The notes beneath the pieces are model-generated. The model did not search any database, was not told the origin of the DNA, and saw only the letters and a list, made by a program, of their open reading frames with translations. DNA of 64,000 nucleotides, from assembly GCA_963718605.1 (NCBI GenBank), contig OY970363.1:4035596-4099595 (forward strand), given 5' to 3'. Positions 36,817 to 45,489 of the stretch are shown here, piece by piece; the first letter of the stretch is position 1, and the number at the start of each line of letters is the position of its first letter. The translations under genes and the position numbers were made by a program. Source of the stretch: JACCXE01 sp963718605 (GTDB lineage Bacteria; Actinomycetota; Acidimicrobiia; Acidimicrobiales; JACCXE01).

Positions 36817-37964
36817 CAAGACTCGTTCTCACCCACGAGCACGTTCGGGTCGTAGCCCCACTGCTCGAACGCGAACGCCCATTCTCCGGCAATCCTGTCC
36901 GCGAGAGCGCGGTCGAGTCGGAAGCTGCCGGGAGTGAACGCGGCGATCTCCTCGAGGTACGCGCGAAGCCGAGGTTCGAACGCCGTCCAGCCACCGAGGT
37001 CAAGCTCGTCGTACACGCGACGGAGGGTTTCGACCGGGTCCGCCACCAGGTCCTCATAACGAATCTCGAAGTACTGACCGGCGGGCACCGCCGCGCGCTG
37101 CGCGAGGTGGGCCTGCATCTTGTCCCGGTACACGTTGAGAAAGAAGGTCCGCAGTTCCTCTTCGTCGTGCGGCGCCATCTCCATCATGTGCAGGCCGGCA
37201 GTGATCGCGTTCCATGTCGACAGATACACGGCGTACGGATTGCGGACGATGTGAAGGATCGGGGCGTCAGGCCACCGATTCAGGATCTGCGGCAGACGAG
37301 CCGTGTTCCACGGATTCTTCACGACCAGCCGTTTCCCGTCGGCCAGCCAGGACGCCTTCCGGAACACGGCGTCGCGCGTGCGCTCCCATCGCTGCGCCTC
37401 GCGGGGGGTGAGACCCTTCATGAGTGCCCACTTGTCGAAGTACTGCTGCTGGTTTCGGGGGAAGTACAGCAAGCCGCTGATGCCGGTACCCGAGGTCAGA
37501 TCGAAGCACCACTCCTCCTCCTCGGGCTCATCGGGCGTGACGGGCATGAGATCCGTCGGACGTTCATCCGGGGCCATGCCGCTGAGAAGTCGATCCGCGA
37601 GAGGACGGCCCGTCGCGCACATTGACGGAAACACGGCTTGCCGAAATCGCACAAAGCCGAACTGTTCGTCTCGGGCGAGCAGGCGAAAGAGCATCGTGGT
37701 ACCCGAGCGCGAGTGACCGACCACGAAGAACGGCGCGTCCTTGATGACGTGTTGTCTGAGCGGGCGTCGCGTCGCGATCGACTCGACGACCCGGACGGGT
37801 GCGAGTACGCCCGTCGCCGCGAGGAGAATCGCCGCTCGCGGCCAGTTGTCGATGCTGTTGCGGTTCTGCCAGAACATCCGAACGAGATTGCGCGTCGTGC
37901 TGCCCGCCATAGGCGAGGTGACATCGTGTTCGATTCGTTGGCGCACAGACGCGAGTGACGGCAT
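36816..37964 (-). CDS. Sulfotransferase family protein
   Basis: A 382-residue PAPS-dependent sulfotransferase of the bacterial Stf type. The 5'-phosphosulfate loop is FFVVGHSRSGTTMLFRLLAR, and the 3'-phosphate site is ILHIVRNPYAVYLSTWNA. Such enzymes sulfonate sugars, lipids or sterols; mycobacterial Stf0 acts on trehalose. It is the first gene of an operon with an exporter and a glycosyltransferase, set inside the steroid region. It lies 16 bases after the ipdF-like stop; the gap holds no clear promoter, so it may be read from upstream. Confidence 0.8.
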   Translation of the reverse strand: MPSLASVRQRIEHDVTSPMAGSTTRNLVRMFWQNRNSIDNWPRAAILLAATGVLAPVRVVESIATRRPLRQHVIKDAPFFVVGHSRSGTTMLFRLLARDEQFGFVRFRQAVFPSMCATGRPLADRLLSGMAPDERPTDLMPVTPDEPEEEEWCFDLTSGTGISGLLYFPRNQQQYFDKWALMKGLTPREAQRWERTRDAVFRKASWLADGKRLVVKNPWNTARLPQILNRWPDAPILHIVRNPYAVYLSTWNAITAGLHMMEMAPHDEEELRTFFLNVYRDKMQAHLAQRAAVPAGQYFEIRYEDLVADPVETLRRVYDELDLGGWTAFEPRLRAYLEEIAAFTPGSFRLDRALADRIAGEWAFAFEQWGYDPNVLVGENES

Positions 37965-37980
37965 TTACGGCGAACTCTCT

Positions 37981-38757
37981 CTACGGGTGCTGCGAACTTA
38001 CCGAAAGCACTTCGCCGGTCATGTAGCTGGCGTAATCGCTGGCGAGAAAGACGATCACGTTCGCGATCTCCCACGGCTCGGCGGCGCGCCCGAACGCCTC
38101 GCGCTTGGTTAACTCGTCGAGCAACTCGTCCGTGGTGACCTTCGACAGGAACTCGTGCATAGCCAGCGACGGGGCCACCGCGTTCACCCTCACGCCGAAG
38201 GGCGCCGCTTCGATCGCGGCGGACCGGGTGAGCGCCATCACGCCCGCCTTGGCCGCCGCGTAGTGCGCCTGGCCCGCTTGCGCGCGCCAGCCGATTACGG
38301 ACGCGTTGTTCACGATCGCACCCGAGCCCTGCGCGCACATCACGCGCAACGCGGCGCGGGTGCAGCGCATCGTGCCGTTGAGGGTGACGTCGAGCACAGG
38401 GTTCCATTGCTCGTCGGTCATCTCGGCGAGATTGGCGGTACCGCCGAGCCCGGCGTTGTTCACGACCACGTCGAGCATGGCGTGGTGCGCGATGACGCCA
38501 TCGAACATCGCCTGTACCTGCGGCTCGCTGGTGACGTCGCAGGGGATGGCGAGCGGGCGCACCCCCATGATCGGCTCGAGTGCGTCAGCCGCTTCAGCCA
38601 GGCGTCGCTCGTGGCGGTCGCTGATCACAACGCGCGCGCCTTCCTCGGCGCACCGTTTCGCGGTGGCAAAACCGATGCCCGTGCCCGCCGCGGCGGTCAC
38701 CAACACGACGCGATCTTTCAACAGGTCGTGGCCCTCGACGTACGGCGGTGCGGTCAC
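37981..38757 (-). CDS. ipdF: IpdF-like short-chain dehydrogenase (5-OH-HIC-CoA dehydrogenase type)
   Basis: A 258-residue SDR with the unusual cofactor motif VVLVTAAAGTGIGFATAKRC shared with mycobacterial IpdF, plus VVNNAGLGGTANLAEMTDEQ, NNASVIGWRAQAGQ, Y-x3-K in YAAAKAGVM and the ending TGEVLSVSSQHP. IpdF oxidises the ring hydroxyl of a C/D-ring CoA intermediate. The GTG start at 38757 overlaps the fadE30 stop (GTGA). The frame is open upstream but that part is a shadow of fadE30. Confidence 0.85.
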   Translation of the reverse strand: MTAPPYVEGHDLLKDRVVLVTAAAGTGIGFATAKRCAEEGARVVISDRHERRLAEAADALEPIMGVRPLAIPCDVTSEPQVQAMFDGVIAHHAMLDVVVNNAGLGGTANLAEMTDEQWNPVLDVTLNGTMRCTRAALRVMCAQGSGAIVNNASVIGWRAQAGQAHYAAAKAGVMALTRSAAIEAAPFGVRVNAVAPSLAMHEFLSKVTTDELLDELTKREAFGRAAEPWEIANVIVFLASDYASYMTGEVLSVSSQHP

Positions 38758-39920
38758 TTCGGCTCCCGGGGCAAGCCGAGGGCGCGCTCGCCGATGATGT
38801 TGCGCTGGATCTCGTTCGACCCGCCGTAGATGGTGTCGGCCCGGGTGAACAGGAACAGCCGTTGCAACGAGGACAGGTCGTACGGAAACCCGTCGGCCAA
38901 CGTCGCTTGCATGCCGGACACGTCCATTGCCAACTCCCCTAACCGGCGGTGCCACGTAGCCCACGCCAACTTCGAAATCGATGCTTCGGGCCCCGGTTCC
39001 CCGTCGGCCATCGAGTGGAGCGTACGCAGCGCGTTGTAGCGCAGCAGACGAAGACCGATAAATGCGTCCGCAAGCCGCTGCCGTGTGACGGGTTCGGTCG
39101 CCGCACCGTTCGCCTGAGCCAGCGCGACGATCGCGTCGTACTCGCGCTCGAAGCCGAGTTGCTGACCGAGTGTGGCCACGCCGCGTTCGAAGCCCAGCGT
39201 CGCCATGGCCACGCGCCACCCGTCGCCCACCGGCCCGACGACGTTCTCGACCGCCGTGCGCGCGCCGTCGAAAAACACCTCGTTGAACTCCGACGTGCCC
39301 GTCACCTGCACGATCGGGCGGATGTCTATGCCGGGCTGGTTCATCGGCACGAGGAGGTACGACAGCCCGGCGTGGCGGACCGAGCCTTCCTCGGTCCGCG
39401 CGACCACAAAGCACCAGTCCGCTGTCTGCGCTAGCGACGTCCACACCTTCTGTCCGGTGATCACCCACTCGTCGCCGTCGCGCACGGCGCGCGTCTTCAC
39501 GTTGGCGAGGTCGGAACCCGCGTCGGGTTCGCTGTAGCCCTGGCACCACAGTTCGGTCCCCGCCACGATCGGCGGCAGGAACCGCTCCTGTTGTGCCGGC
39601 GTGCCCAGTTCGATGATCGTGGGGCCGAGGAGACCTTCGCCGATGTGGCCGACGCGAACAGGCGCGCCGGCGCGCACATATTCCTCGTTGAAGATCACTT
39701 GTTCTTCCATCGAGGCTTCGCGGCCTCCGAATTTCTTAGGCCAGCCGAGGCAGGTCCAGCCCGCGGCGCCGAGCTTTCGCTCCCAAGCAACGCGCACATC
39801 GAAGCCCTCGTGTTCACGCCCGGGCCCGCCGCTCGCGCCGAGTTCCGCGAACTCGCCCACGAGGTGTTCCGACAGCCAGGCACGGACTTCGTCTCGGAAG
39901 GCGTCCCCGGGCTTCGGCAC
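38754..39920 (-). CDS. fadE30: Acyl-CoA dehydrogenase, FadE30-like (steroid C/D-ring)
   Basis: A 388-residue flavoprotein. Matches to mycobacterial FadE30 include GASGGPGREHEGFD-like GGPGREHEGF, ELWCQGYSEPDAGSDLANVK, ITGQKVWTSLAQTADWCFV, VQVTGTSEFNEVFFD and DTIYGGSNEIQRNIIGERAL. FadE30 dehydrogenates the propionyl-CoA side chain left after ring A/B removal. GTG at 39920 is preferred; the longer open frame reads into the leader of the divergent ligase gene. The order ipdF-fadE30 with a divergent fadD follows the mycobacterial arrangement, although the fadD here is of another type. Confidence 0.86.
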   Translation of the reverse strand: MPKPGDAFRDEVRAWLSEHLVGEFAELGASGGPGREHEGFDVRVAWERKLGAAGWTCLGWPKKFGGREASMEEQVIFNEEYVRAGAPVRVGHIGEGLLGPTIIELGTPAQQERFLPPIVAGTELWCQGYSEPDAGSDLANVKTRAVRDGDEWVITGQKVWTSLAQTADWCFVVARTEEGSVRHAGLSYLLVPMNQPGIDIRPIVQVTGTSEFNEVFFDGARTAVENVVGPVGDGWRVAMATLGFERGVATLGQQLGFEREYDAIVALAQANGAATEPVTRQRLADAFIGLRLLRYNALRTLHSMADGEPGPEASISKLAWATWHRRLGELAMDVSGMQATLADGFPYDLSSLQRLFLFTRADTIYGGSNEIQRNIIGERALGLPREPK

Positions 39921-39950
39921 CGGCTCAGCGTAGGCGGTTGCCGCCAGAAA

Positions 39951-39964
39951 TGAAACGTGTTCTA
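39951..39964. promoter_or_regulatory. KstR-like operator TGAAACGTGTTCTA
   Basis: An exact match to TNNAACNNGTTNNA, the KstR consensus, in the 52-base gap between the divergent fadE30-like and fadD19-like genes. It ends 8 bases before the fadD19 start codon and 30 bases from the fadE30 start, so it would cover the promoter of at least the former. Confidence 0.7.
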
Positions 39965-39972
39965 CTTGCGCC

Positions 39973-41586
39973 GTGGAGTACCACCTGGCCGATCTCTTCG
40001 AATACGCGGTCGACAATTTCGCCGATCGCGACTTCGTAATCTGCGACGGAAAGCGCCGCACGTATGGCCAAATGGAAGAGCGGGCCAACCGCCTCGCCCA
40101 CCATTTGCAGGCCGCTGGCGTGAAGCCGGGCGACCACGTCGGCATCTACGCGCTCAACTCGGTCGAGTGGATCGAGATCATGTGGGCGGTCTTCAAGATC
40201 CGCGCCGTGTGGGTCAACATCAACTTCCGCTACGTCGAGGAAGAGTTGAAGTACCTCTTCACGAACGCCGATCTCGTCGCGCTGGTGCACCAGAAGAAGT
40301 ACTCGCCGCGTGTCGAAGGCGTGCTCCCCCACCTGCCCGACCTCAAGCACATCGTCACGATCGACGACGGTTCCGAAGTCGCCGCGCCGAAGGGCGCGAT
40401 CGATTACGAGGATGCGCTCGCCGGCGGATCACCCGAGCGCGACTTCGGCCCGCGCTCCCCCGACGACCACTACATCCTCTACACCGGCGGCACCACGGGC
40501 ATGCCCAAGGGTGTGGTGTGGCGCCAGGAAGACGTGTTCTTCGCCCTCGGCGGCGGCCTCGACGTCGTGTCCGGTGATCGCGTGACGTCGCCCAAGGGCA
40601 TGGTGGAACGGGGCCTGCGCAACGGGCCGGTGAAGATGCTGCCGATTGCGCCGCTCATGCACGGCGCGACGCAGTGGGGCGTCATGCAGGGCGGCTTCGT
40701 CGGCAACACGATCGTGCTGATCCCCGAGTTCGACCCGGCCGAGGTGTGGCGCCTCGTGGGCGAAGAGCAGGTCAACGCCGTGATGATCACTGGCGACGCG
40801 ATGGGCCGTCCGCTGGTCGAAGAGCTCGACAACCCGACGGCGAACTACGACCTGTCCTCGTTGATCGCGCTGTCGTCCACGGCGGCGGTGTTCTCACCGT
40901 CGGTGAAGGACGAGTTCTTCAAGCGCCTGCCGAACCTGATCATGACCGACGCCGTCGGCTCGTCCGAGGGCGGTGCGAACGGCCTCACGTACGTGTCGAA
41001 GGACAACACCGCGATGAAGGGCGGGCCGACCGTCAACCCCAACGTCGACACCGCGGTGTTCGACGACGACGGCAACCGTGTGCAACCGGGCAGCGGCGTG
41101 GTCGGCAAGATCGCCCGCAGCGGCCACGTGCCGATCGGTTACTACAAAGACCCCGAGAAGACGGCGGCCACGTTCATTCAACTCGAAGGGCGGCGCTGGT
41201 CGGTGCCCGGTGACTTCGCGACCGTTGAGGCCGACGGGACGATCACGCTGCTCGGCCGCGGTTCGGTGTCGATCAACTCGGGCGGCGAGAAGATCTATCC
41301 CGAAGAGGTTGAGGCCGCGGTGAAGTCACACCCCGACGTGTGGGACGCCGTGGTCGTCGGTGTGCCCGACGAACGCTGGGGCCAACGCGTCGCCGCCGTG
41401 ATTCAGGCCCGCGAGGGCGTCGCCCCCGATCTCGAGTCAATCCAAGAGCATTGCCGCACGTCGATCGCCCGCTACAAGGTGCCGCGTGAACTGCACGTGG
41501 TGCCCGAGATGGTGCGCTCGCCAAGCGGCAAGCCCGACTACCGCTGGGCACTCGACATCGCTACATCTGCCACGTCTACTTCCTAG
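39973..41586 (+). CDS. fadD19: Steroid acyl-CoA ligase, FadD19-like
   Basis: A 537-residue adenylate-forming ligase. It follows mycobacterial FadD19 in ANRLAHHLQAAGVKPGDHVG, VNINFRYVEEELKYLF, GSPERDFGPRSPDDHYILYT, GGTTGMPKGVVWRQEDVFF, MHGATQWGVMQGGF and the hinge LLGRGSVSINSGGEKIYPEE, with Lys in SGKPDYRWA. FadD19 activates the C26-carboxylated steroid side chain. GTG start at 39973, directly after a KstR-like site; a leaderless transcript is possible. Confidence 0.87.
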   Translation: MEYHLADLFEYAVDNFADRDFVICDGKRRTYGQMEERANRLAHHLQAAGVKPGDHVGIYALNSVEWIEIMWAVFKIRAVWVNINFRYVEEELKYLFTNADLVALVHQKKYSPRVEGVLPHLPDLKHIVTIDDGSEVAAPKGAIDYEDALAGGSPERDFGPRSPDDHYILYTGGTTGMPKGVVWRQEDVFFALGGGLDVVSGDRVTSPKGMVERGLRNGPVKMLPIAPLMHGATQWGVMQGGFVGNTIVLIPEFDPAEVWRLVGEEQVNAVMITGDAMGRPLVEELDNPTANYDLSSLIALSSTAAVFSPSVKDEFFKRLPNLIMTDAVGSSEGGANGLTYVSKDNTAMKGGPTVNPNVDTAVFDDDGNRVQPGSGVVGKIARSGHVPIGYYKDPEKTAATFIQLEGRRWSVPGDFATVEADGTITLLGRGSVSINSGGEKIYPEEVEAAVKSHPDVWDAVVVGVPDERWGQRVAAVIQAREGVAPDLESIQEHCRTSIARYKVPRELHVVPEMVRSPSGKPDYRWALDIATSATSTS

Positions 41587-41598
41587 GAGACAATCGAA

Positions 41599-42708
41599 GT
41601 GCATACCGATCTCTGCGACATGTTTGGCATCGACCTGCCGATCTTTGCGTTCAGCCATTGCCGCGACGTCGTCGCCGCCGTCACGAAGGCCGGCGGCCTC
41701 GGCGTGCTCGGCGCTCTCGCGTTCAGCAACGACCAGTTGGAAATGGAACTCAACTGGCTCGACAACGAGTTGAAGGGCAAGCCGTACGGCGTCGACGTCG
41801 TGATGCCGGCGTCGTATGAGGGCGCGGGCAACCTCGACCCCGAGCACATGGAAGAACAGCTCGCGGCGATGATTCCGCAGCGCAACACCGACTGGATCAA
41901 CAAGGTGCTCGAAGAGCACCACGTGCCGCCGATGCCGGCCGACGAAGAAGTGCACGGGTTGCTCGGCTGGACGCACGAGGGCGCCCGTCCGCAGGTCGAC
42001 ATCGCGCTGTCGCACGACATCAAGCTGCTCGTGAACGCGCTCGGCCCGCCTCCCAAGGACATCGTTGACCTCGCCCACGAACACGGCGTGAAGGTCGCCG
42101 CGCTGATCGGCTCGGTTCAGCAGGCGCAGCGCCAGGTAAATCAGGGCGTCGACATCATCGTGGCGCAGGGTCACGAGGCCGGCGGCCACACCGGCGAGAT
42201 CGCGTCCATGGTGCTGCTGCCCGAAGTTGTCGACGCCGTCGCGCCCGTCCCCGTGCTTGGTGCCGGCGGCATCGGCCGCGGTCGTCAAATCGCGGCCGCG
42301 ATGGCGCTCGGCGCGCAAGGCGTGTGGACCGGTTCGGTCTGGCTCACGACCGCCGAGAGCGACATGCAGCCGATGGTCGTCGAGAAGCTCCTCGCCGCGT
42401 CGTCGCGCGACACGGTGCGGTCGCGCTGCATGACTGGAAAGCCGGCGCGTCAGTTGCGGACCGGCTGGACCGACGCGTGGGAAGCCGAAGACGCGCCGCC
42501 GTTCCTGCCGATGCCGCTGCAGTACCTGTCCACCGCTGAAGCGCAGCGCCGCATCGGCCGCTCAGGCAACCGCGAGCTCACCGGCATCCCCGTCGGCCAG
42601 ATCGTCGGTTCGATGAACGCGGTGCGTCCCGTGAAGGACGTCATCTTCGACATGGTCGAAGAGTTCATCGAAGCCGGCGAACGCGTCACCAAACTCACCC
42701 AGGAGTAA
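41599..42708 (+). CDS. Nitronate monooxygenase/2-nitropropane dioxygenase-family flavoprotein
   Basis: A 369-residue FMN TIM-barrel protein. It has GGLGVLGALAFSN, the phosphate-binding AQGHEAGGHTGE and GAGGIGRGRQIAAAMALGAQGV. It belongs to the same fold as IpdC but to a different branch. Within the steroid region it may be an enone reductase or FMN oxidoreductase for side-chain CoA esters rather than a nitronate enzyme. GTG start with TAGGAGA upstream. It follows fadD19 by 12 bases and is probably cotranscribed. Confidence 0.75.
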   Translation: MHTDLCDMFGIDLPIFAFSHCRDVVAAVTKAGGLGVLGALAFSNDQLEMELNWLDNELKGKPYGVDVVMPASYEGAGNLDPEHMEEQLAAMIPQRNTDWINKVLEEHHVPPMPADEEVHGLLGWTHEGARPQVDIALSHDIKLLVNALGPPPKDIVDLAHEHGVKVAALIGSVQQAQRQVNQGVDIIVAQGHEAGGHTGEIASMVLLPEVVDAVAPVPVLGAGGIGRGRQIAAAMALGAQGVWTGSVWLTTAESDMQPMVVEKLLAASSRDTVRSRCMTGKPARQLRTGWTDAWEAEDAPPFLPMPLQYLSTAEAQRRIGRSGNRELTGIPVGQIVGSMNAVRPVKDVIFDMVEEFIEAGERVTKLTQE

Positions 42709-42721
42709 CGGGCCTCCTCCA

Positions 42722-42769
42722 TTCTTGTAACCCTCAGTAGCCAAAAAAGCCCGCTGAGCGATACAAGAA
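42722..42769. repeat. 48-base palindromic repeat, copy 2 (between convergent genes)
   Basis: Begins TTCTTGTA and ends TACAAGAA, exactly 48 bases like the copy at 25950-25997, which lies in the opposite orientation. Shared inner sequence is AAC-CTCAGTAGC and an A-rich centre. The arms CTCAG and CTGAG pair inside the outer arms, giving a stem-loop. It sits between the convergent flavoprotein and fadA5-like genes and may serve as a bidirectional terminator. Confidence 0.7.
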
Positions 42770-42776
42770 CGACGGT

Positions 42777-43937
42777 TTAGAGGCGCTGGATGATAGTGCC
42801 CGTCGCCAAGGCGCCGCCGCAGCACATGCTGATCAGCGCGAATTCTTTGTCGGTGCGCTCGAGTTCGTGCAGCGCCGTGGTGATCAGGCGGGAGCCGGTG
42901 GAACCGACGGGGTGACCCAGTGCGATGGCGCCGCCGTTCACGTTGACCTTGTCCCAGTCGGGGTTGTGCACCTTGCCCCACGACAACACGACCGACGCGA
43001 AGGCCTCGTTCACTTCGAACAGGTCGATGTCGTCCATCGTCATACCGGCCTTCGAGAGCACCTTTGCGGTCGCTTCACCGGGGCCGTCGAGGTGGTAGTA
43101 GGGGTCCGAGCCGACGAGGGTCTGCGCCACGATTTTTGCTCGGGGGCGCAGCCCGTGTTCCTTCGCCTTCTCTTCGGTCATCCAAAGCACCGCGGCGGCG
43201 CCGTCGGAGATCTGCGAGCTGTTACCGGCGGTGTGCATGCCTTCGGGCATGACGGGCTTCAACTTGGCCAGGCCCTCAGCGGTCGTCTCACGCGGGCCCT
43301 GGTCCTTGTTCACGACAATGCGCTCGCCGGTCGGCCCGTCCGGGCCCATCACCGGCGCTTCCATCGGCGCGATCTCGCGGTCGAAGCGACCTTCGGCCAC
43401 CGCACGGGCCGCGCTCTGCTGTGACTTCAGCGCGAGCCAGTCGACGTCTGCACGCGTAATGCCGCGCTTCTCGGCGATGCGCTCCGCGGCGAGGAACTGG
43501 TCGGGCATGTCCCACGGGAAGTTCTCGGGCTTCGAACTGCCCGGCCCGTTCATCACGTTCATGCCCAGGCCGACGCGGCTCATCGCCTCGACGCCGCACG
43601 CGATCGCGATGTCGGCCGCGCCCGTCGCGATCAGGCCTTGCACAAAGTTGTTCGCTTGCTGGGCCGAGCCGCACTGGCAGTCGATCGTGGTCGCGGCCGG
43701 CTCGTAGGACAGGCCGAGGCTCAGCCACGCGTTGCGGGTGACGTTGCTCGCCTGCTCGCCCGCTTGGGTGACGCACCCGCCAACCAGCTGGTCGACCGCA
43801 CCCGGCTCGATCCCGGCGCGCTTCACCAACTCGATCTGCGCGACGGCGAGAATCTCGGCCGCGTGCATGCCCGAGAGATAGCCGTTGCGCTTCCCAATGG
43901 GCGTGCGGACGGCTTCGACGATGACGGGCTGCGGCAT
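42777..43937 (-). CDS. fadA5: Steroid side-chain thiolase, FadA5-like
   Basis: A 386-residue thiolase matching mycobacterial FadA5: PVIVEAVRTPIGKRNGYLSG, nucleophile Cys in TTIDCQCGSAQQANNF, IACGVEAMSRVGLGMN, TGERIVVNKDQGPRETT, YYHLDGPGEATAKVL, His in GGAIALGHPVGSTG and the ending MCCGGALATGTIIQRL. FadA5 releases acetyl-CoA or propionyl-CoA from the steroid side chain. ATG with AGAGGAG upstream. A KstR-like site lies 44 bases before the start. Confidence 0.9.
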   Translation of the reverse strand: MPQPVIVEAVRTPIGKRNGYLSGMHAAEILAVAQIELVKRAGIEPGAVDQLVGGCVTQAGEQASNVTRNAWLSLGLSYEPAATTIDCQCGSAQQANNFVQGLIATGAADIAIACGVEAMSRVGLGMNVMNGPGSSKPENFPWDMPDQFLAAERIAEKRGITRADVDWLALKSQQSAARAVAEGRFDREIAPMEAPVMGPDGPTGERIVVNKDQGPRETTAEGLAKLKPVMPEGMHTAGNSSQISDGAAAVLWMTEEKAKEHGLRPRAKIVAQTLVGSDPYYHLDGPGEATAKVLSKAGMTMDDIDLFEVNEAFASVVLSWGKVHNPDWDKVNVNGGAIALGHPVGSTGSRLITTALHELERTDKEFALISMCCGGALATGTIIQRL

Positions 43938-43981
43938 GAGAACTCCTCTAACGACGGCTGCGCTTCAGCAGCGGCCAATAC

Positions 43982-43995
43982 TAGAACCTGTTTCA
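43982..43995. promoter_or_regulatory. KstR-like operator TAGAACCTGTTTCA
   Basis: An exact match to TNNAACNNGTTNNA. It lies 44 bases upstream of the fadA5-like start and overlaps the ferredoxin stop codon (43993-43995). On the minus strand TAGTAT at its downstream edge could serve as a -10 box for fadA5. Confidence 0.7.
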
Positions 43996-44184
43996 GTCCT
44001 CGATTGAGATCGCTTGCTTGGGACAGACCTGCATCGCCTTGATCGCCTTTTCGCGCAGCTCTTCGGGCGGGTTTTCTTGCAGGACGTACAAGAAGTCGTC
44101 CTCACGCACTTCGAAGATCTCCGGCGCCTCTGCCATGCACAAGGCGTTGCTTTCACACAGGTCGAAATCGACAACTACTCGCAT
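43993..44184 (-). CDS. P450-type small ferredoxin (FdxD-like)
   Basis: A 63-residue ferredoxin with the short [3Fe-4S]-type pattern: DLCESNALC (Cys-x5-Cys) and a distal CP in MQVCPKQAISIED. It resembles mycobacterial FdxD, which lies in the KstR regulon and supports sterol P450s. It could pass electrons to the CYP125- and CYP142-like enzymes here. ATG at 44184 gives the family N-terminus (MRVVVDFD); the longer frame to 44271 overlaps the upstream SDR. The fadA5 operator overlaps its stop. Confidence 0.82.
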   Translation of the reverse strand: MRVVVDFDLCESNALCMAEAPEIFEVREDDFLYVLQENPPEELREKAIKAMQVCPKQAISIED

Positions 44185-44197
44185 CCCCCGAGCGTAA

Positions 44198-44947
44198 CTA
44201 GAGACCGGTGAAGGAGCCGCCATCGCAGGCAATGGTCTGGCCCGTGACAAAACCCGACGCCTCGGAGGCAAGGAACGCGACGACCGCGCCGATGTCGGTT
44301 TCGGGGTCGCCGAGACGGCCGAGCGGCGTGCGGCCTTCGAGCCGAGGTTGCAACGCCGGGTTGGTCTTAAAGGCGCGCTCGAGTGCAGGCGTGACCGCGA
44401 CGGGCGCGATGCAGTTGACGGTGATGCCGTACTCGCCCCACTCGCGCGCCAGGCTCTTGGCGAAGGCGCGCTGTGCGCCCTTCACCGCGGCGTACAGCGG
44501 CAGGTTGGCGCTGCCCTCGACGCCGGCGGCCGAACTCACGAGGACGTACCGGCCGCGCGTACTCGCCCGCAGCGCCTCGGACGCGGCCTGCGCGCAATAG
44601 ATCGACGCCCACATCGCGGAACGCGACGCCCGGTCCCAGTCGTCGAGCGTCGCCTCCTCGAGTTGATAGGGCGAGTTCCGTCCGCTGAACGCGTTGTGCA
44701 CCATCACGTCGAGCCCGCCGAACTCGTCGAGCGCGACGGCGACGGCGGCGTCGAGCGCGGCGCGCGACGTCACGTCGGTCGGCACGCAGATGGCGCGCCC
44801 GCCCCGGTCACGGATCTCTTGCGCGACGGGCTCGCCGTTCTCGGCGCGGCGTGCGGCAACGACGACGTCGAAGCCGGCGTCGGCGAGGGCGAGCGCGATG
44901 CCGCGCCCCACGCCTTGCCCCGCGCCCGTCACCACCGCGGCCGTCAC
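44198..44947 (-). CDS. Short-chain dehydrogenase/reductase
   Basis: A 249-residue classical SDR: TGAGQGVGRGIALALADAGF, HNAFSGRN in place of NNAG, Ser in VSSAAGVEGS and Y-x3-K in YAAVKGAQRA, then GQTIACDGGSFTGL. GTG at 44947 is chosen because it overlaps the next gene's stop (GTGA). It sits in a three-gene transcript (SDR-like, SDR, ferredoxin) that runs towards fadA5. The substrate is unknown and may be a steroid hydroxyl. Confidence 0.8.
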   Translation of the reverse strand: MTAAVVTGAGQGVGRGIALALADAGFDVVVAARRAENGEPVAQEIRDRGGRAICVPTDVTSRAALDAAVAVALDEFGGLDVMVHNAFSGRNSPYQLEEATLDDWDRASRSAMWASIYCAQAASEALRASTRGRYVLVSSAAGVEGSANLPLYAAVKGAQRAFAKSLAREWGEYGITVNCIAPVAVTPALERAFKTNPALQPRLEGRTPLGRLGDPETDIGAVVAFLASEASGFVTGQTIACDGGSFTGL

Positions 44948-45489
44948 AGCGCCAACTCGCTTCCGCCGTCGAGGGCCAAGGTGGCCCCGGTGAGGTAATG
45001 CGACGCCGCACTTGCGAGGAACACCACCGTTGGCGCGATTGACTCGGGATGCGGTTCGAGCGACGTCGCCAGACAGTTGACGGTGACGCCGTGGGGCCGC
45101 CACTGCCGCGCCGCGGAAATGGCCATCAACCGCTTGGCCTCGATGGCCGCGCAGGTTGCCGACAACCGGGCGCGGCCGACCGATGCGACGGACGGGGTGA
45201 ACACGATCACCCGCGACGCACCGCCGGCGCGCGCCGCCTGCATCAGCGCCAGCGCCTCGCGCACCGGCTTGTCCCACGCGAGGTCGATCGCGTCGTCGTC
45301 GAACGCCTCGACCGGTCGGTCGATCTCGGCGATGTCCGCGATCACGAGCACGTCGACGCGATCAAGCGAGTCGGTGAGCGTGGCGCCCGCCGCCACGAGC
45401 GCGTCGGCGACGCCGCGACCCAACCGCTGGTCGGTGCCGGTCACATACGCCACACGTCCGTCGAGCACGCCGTAGTTTGGCCCGTTCAT
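44944..45489 (-). CDS. Short, catalytically degenerate SDR-like protein
   Basis: A 181-residue protein with an SDR fold but missing parts. The cofactor loop is altered (VTGTDQRLGRGVADAL) and the segment after it is shortened by about 60 residues compared with a 250-residue SDR. The Y-x3-K position reads A-I-E-A-K, so the catalytic Tyr is gone while the Lys is kept. The C-terminal HYLTGATLALDGGSELAL is typical. It is probably non-enzymatic, or a regulatory partner of the coupled SDR at 44198. ATG at 45489 overlaps the divergent start codon; ATG at 45498 is an alternative. Confidence 0.6.
   Translation of the reverse strand: MNGPNYGVLDGRVAYVTGTDQRLGRGVADALVAAGATLTDSLDRVDVLVIADIAEIDRPVEAFDDDAIDLAWDKPVREALALMQAARAGGASRVIVFTPSVASVGRARLSATCAAIEAKRLMAISAARQWRPHGVTVNCLATSLEPHPESIAPTVVFLASAASHYLTGATLALDGGSELAL

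Noticed and set aside
38758..39549. Upstream extension of the ipdF-like frame to 522 codons
   Set aside because: The extension is read out of frame through fadE30. The SDR begins at GTG 38757, which overlaps the fadE30 stop.
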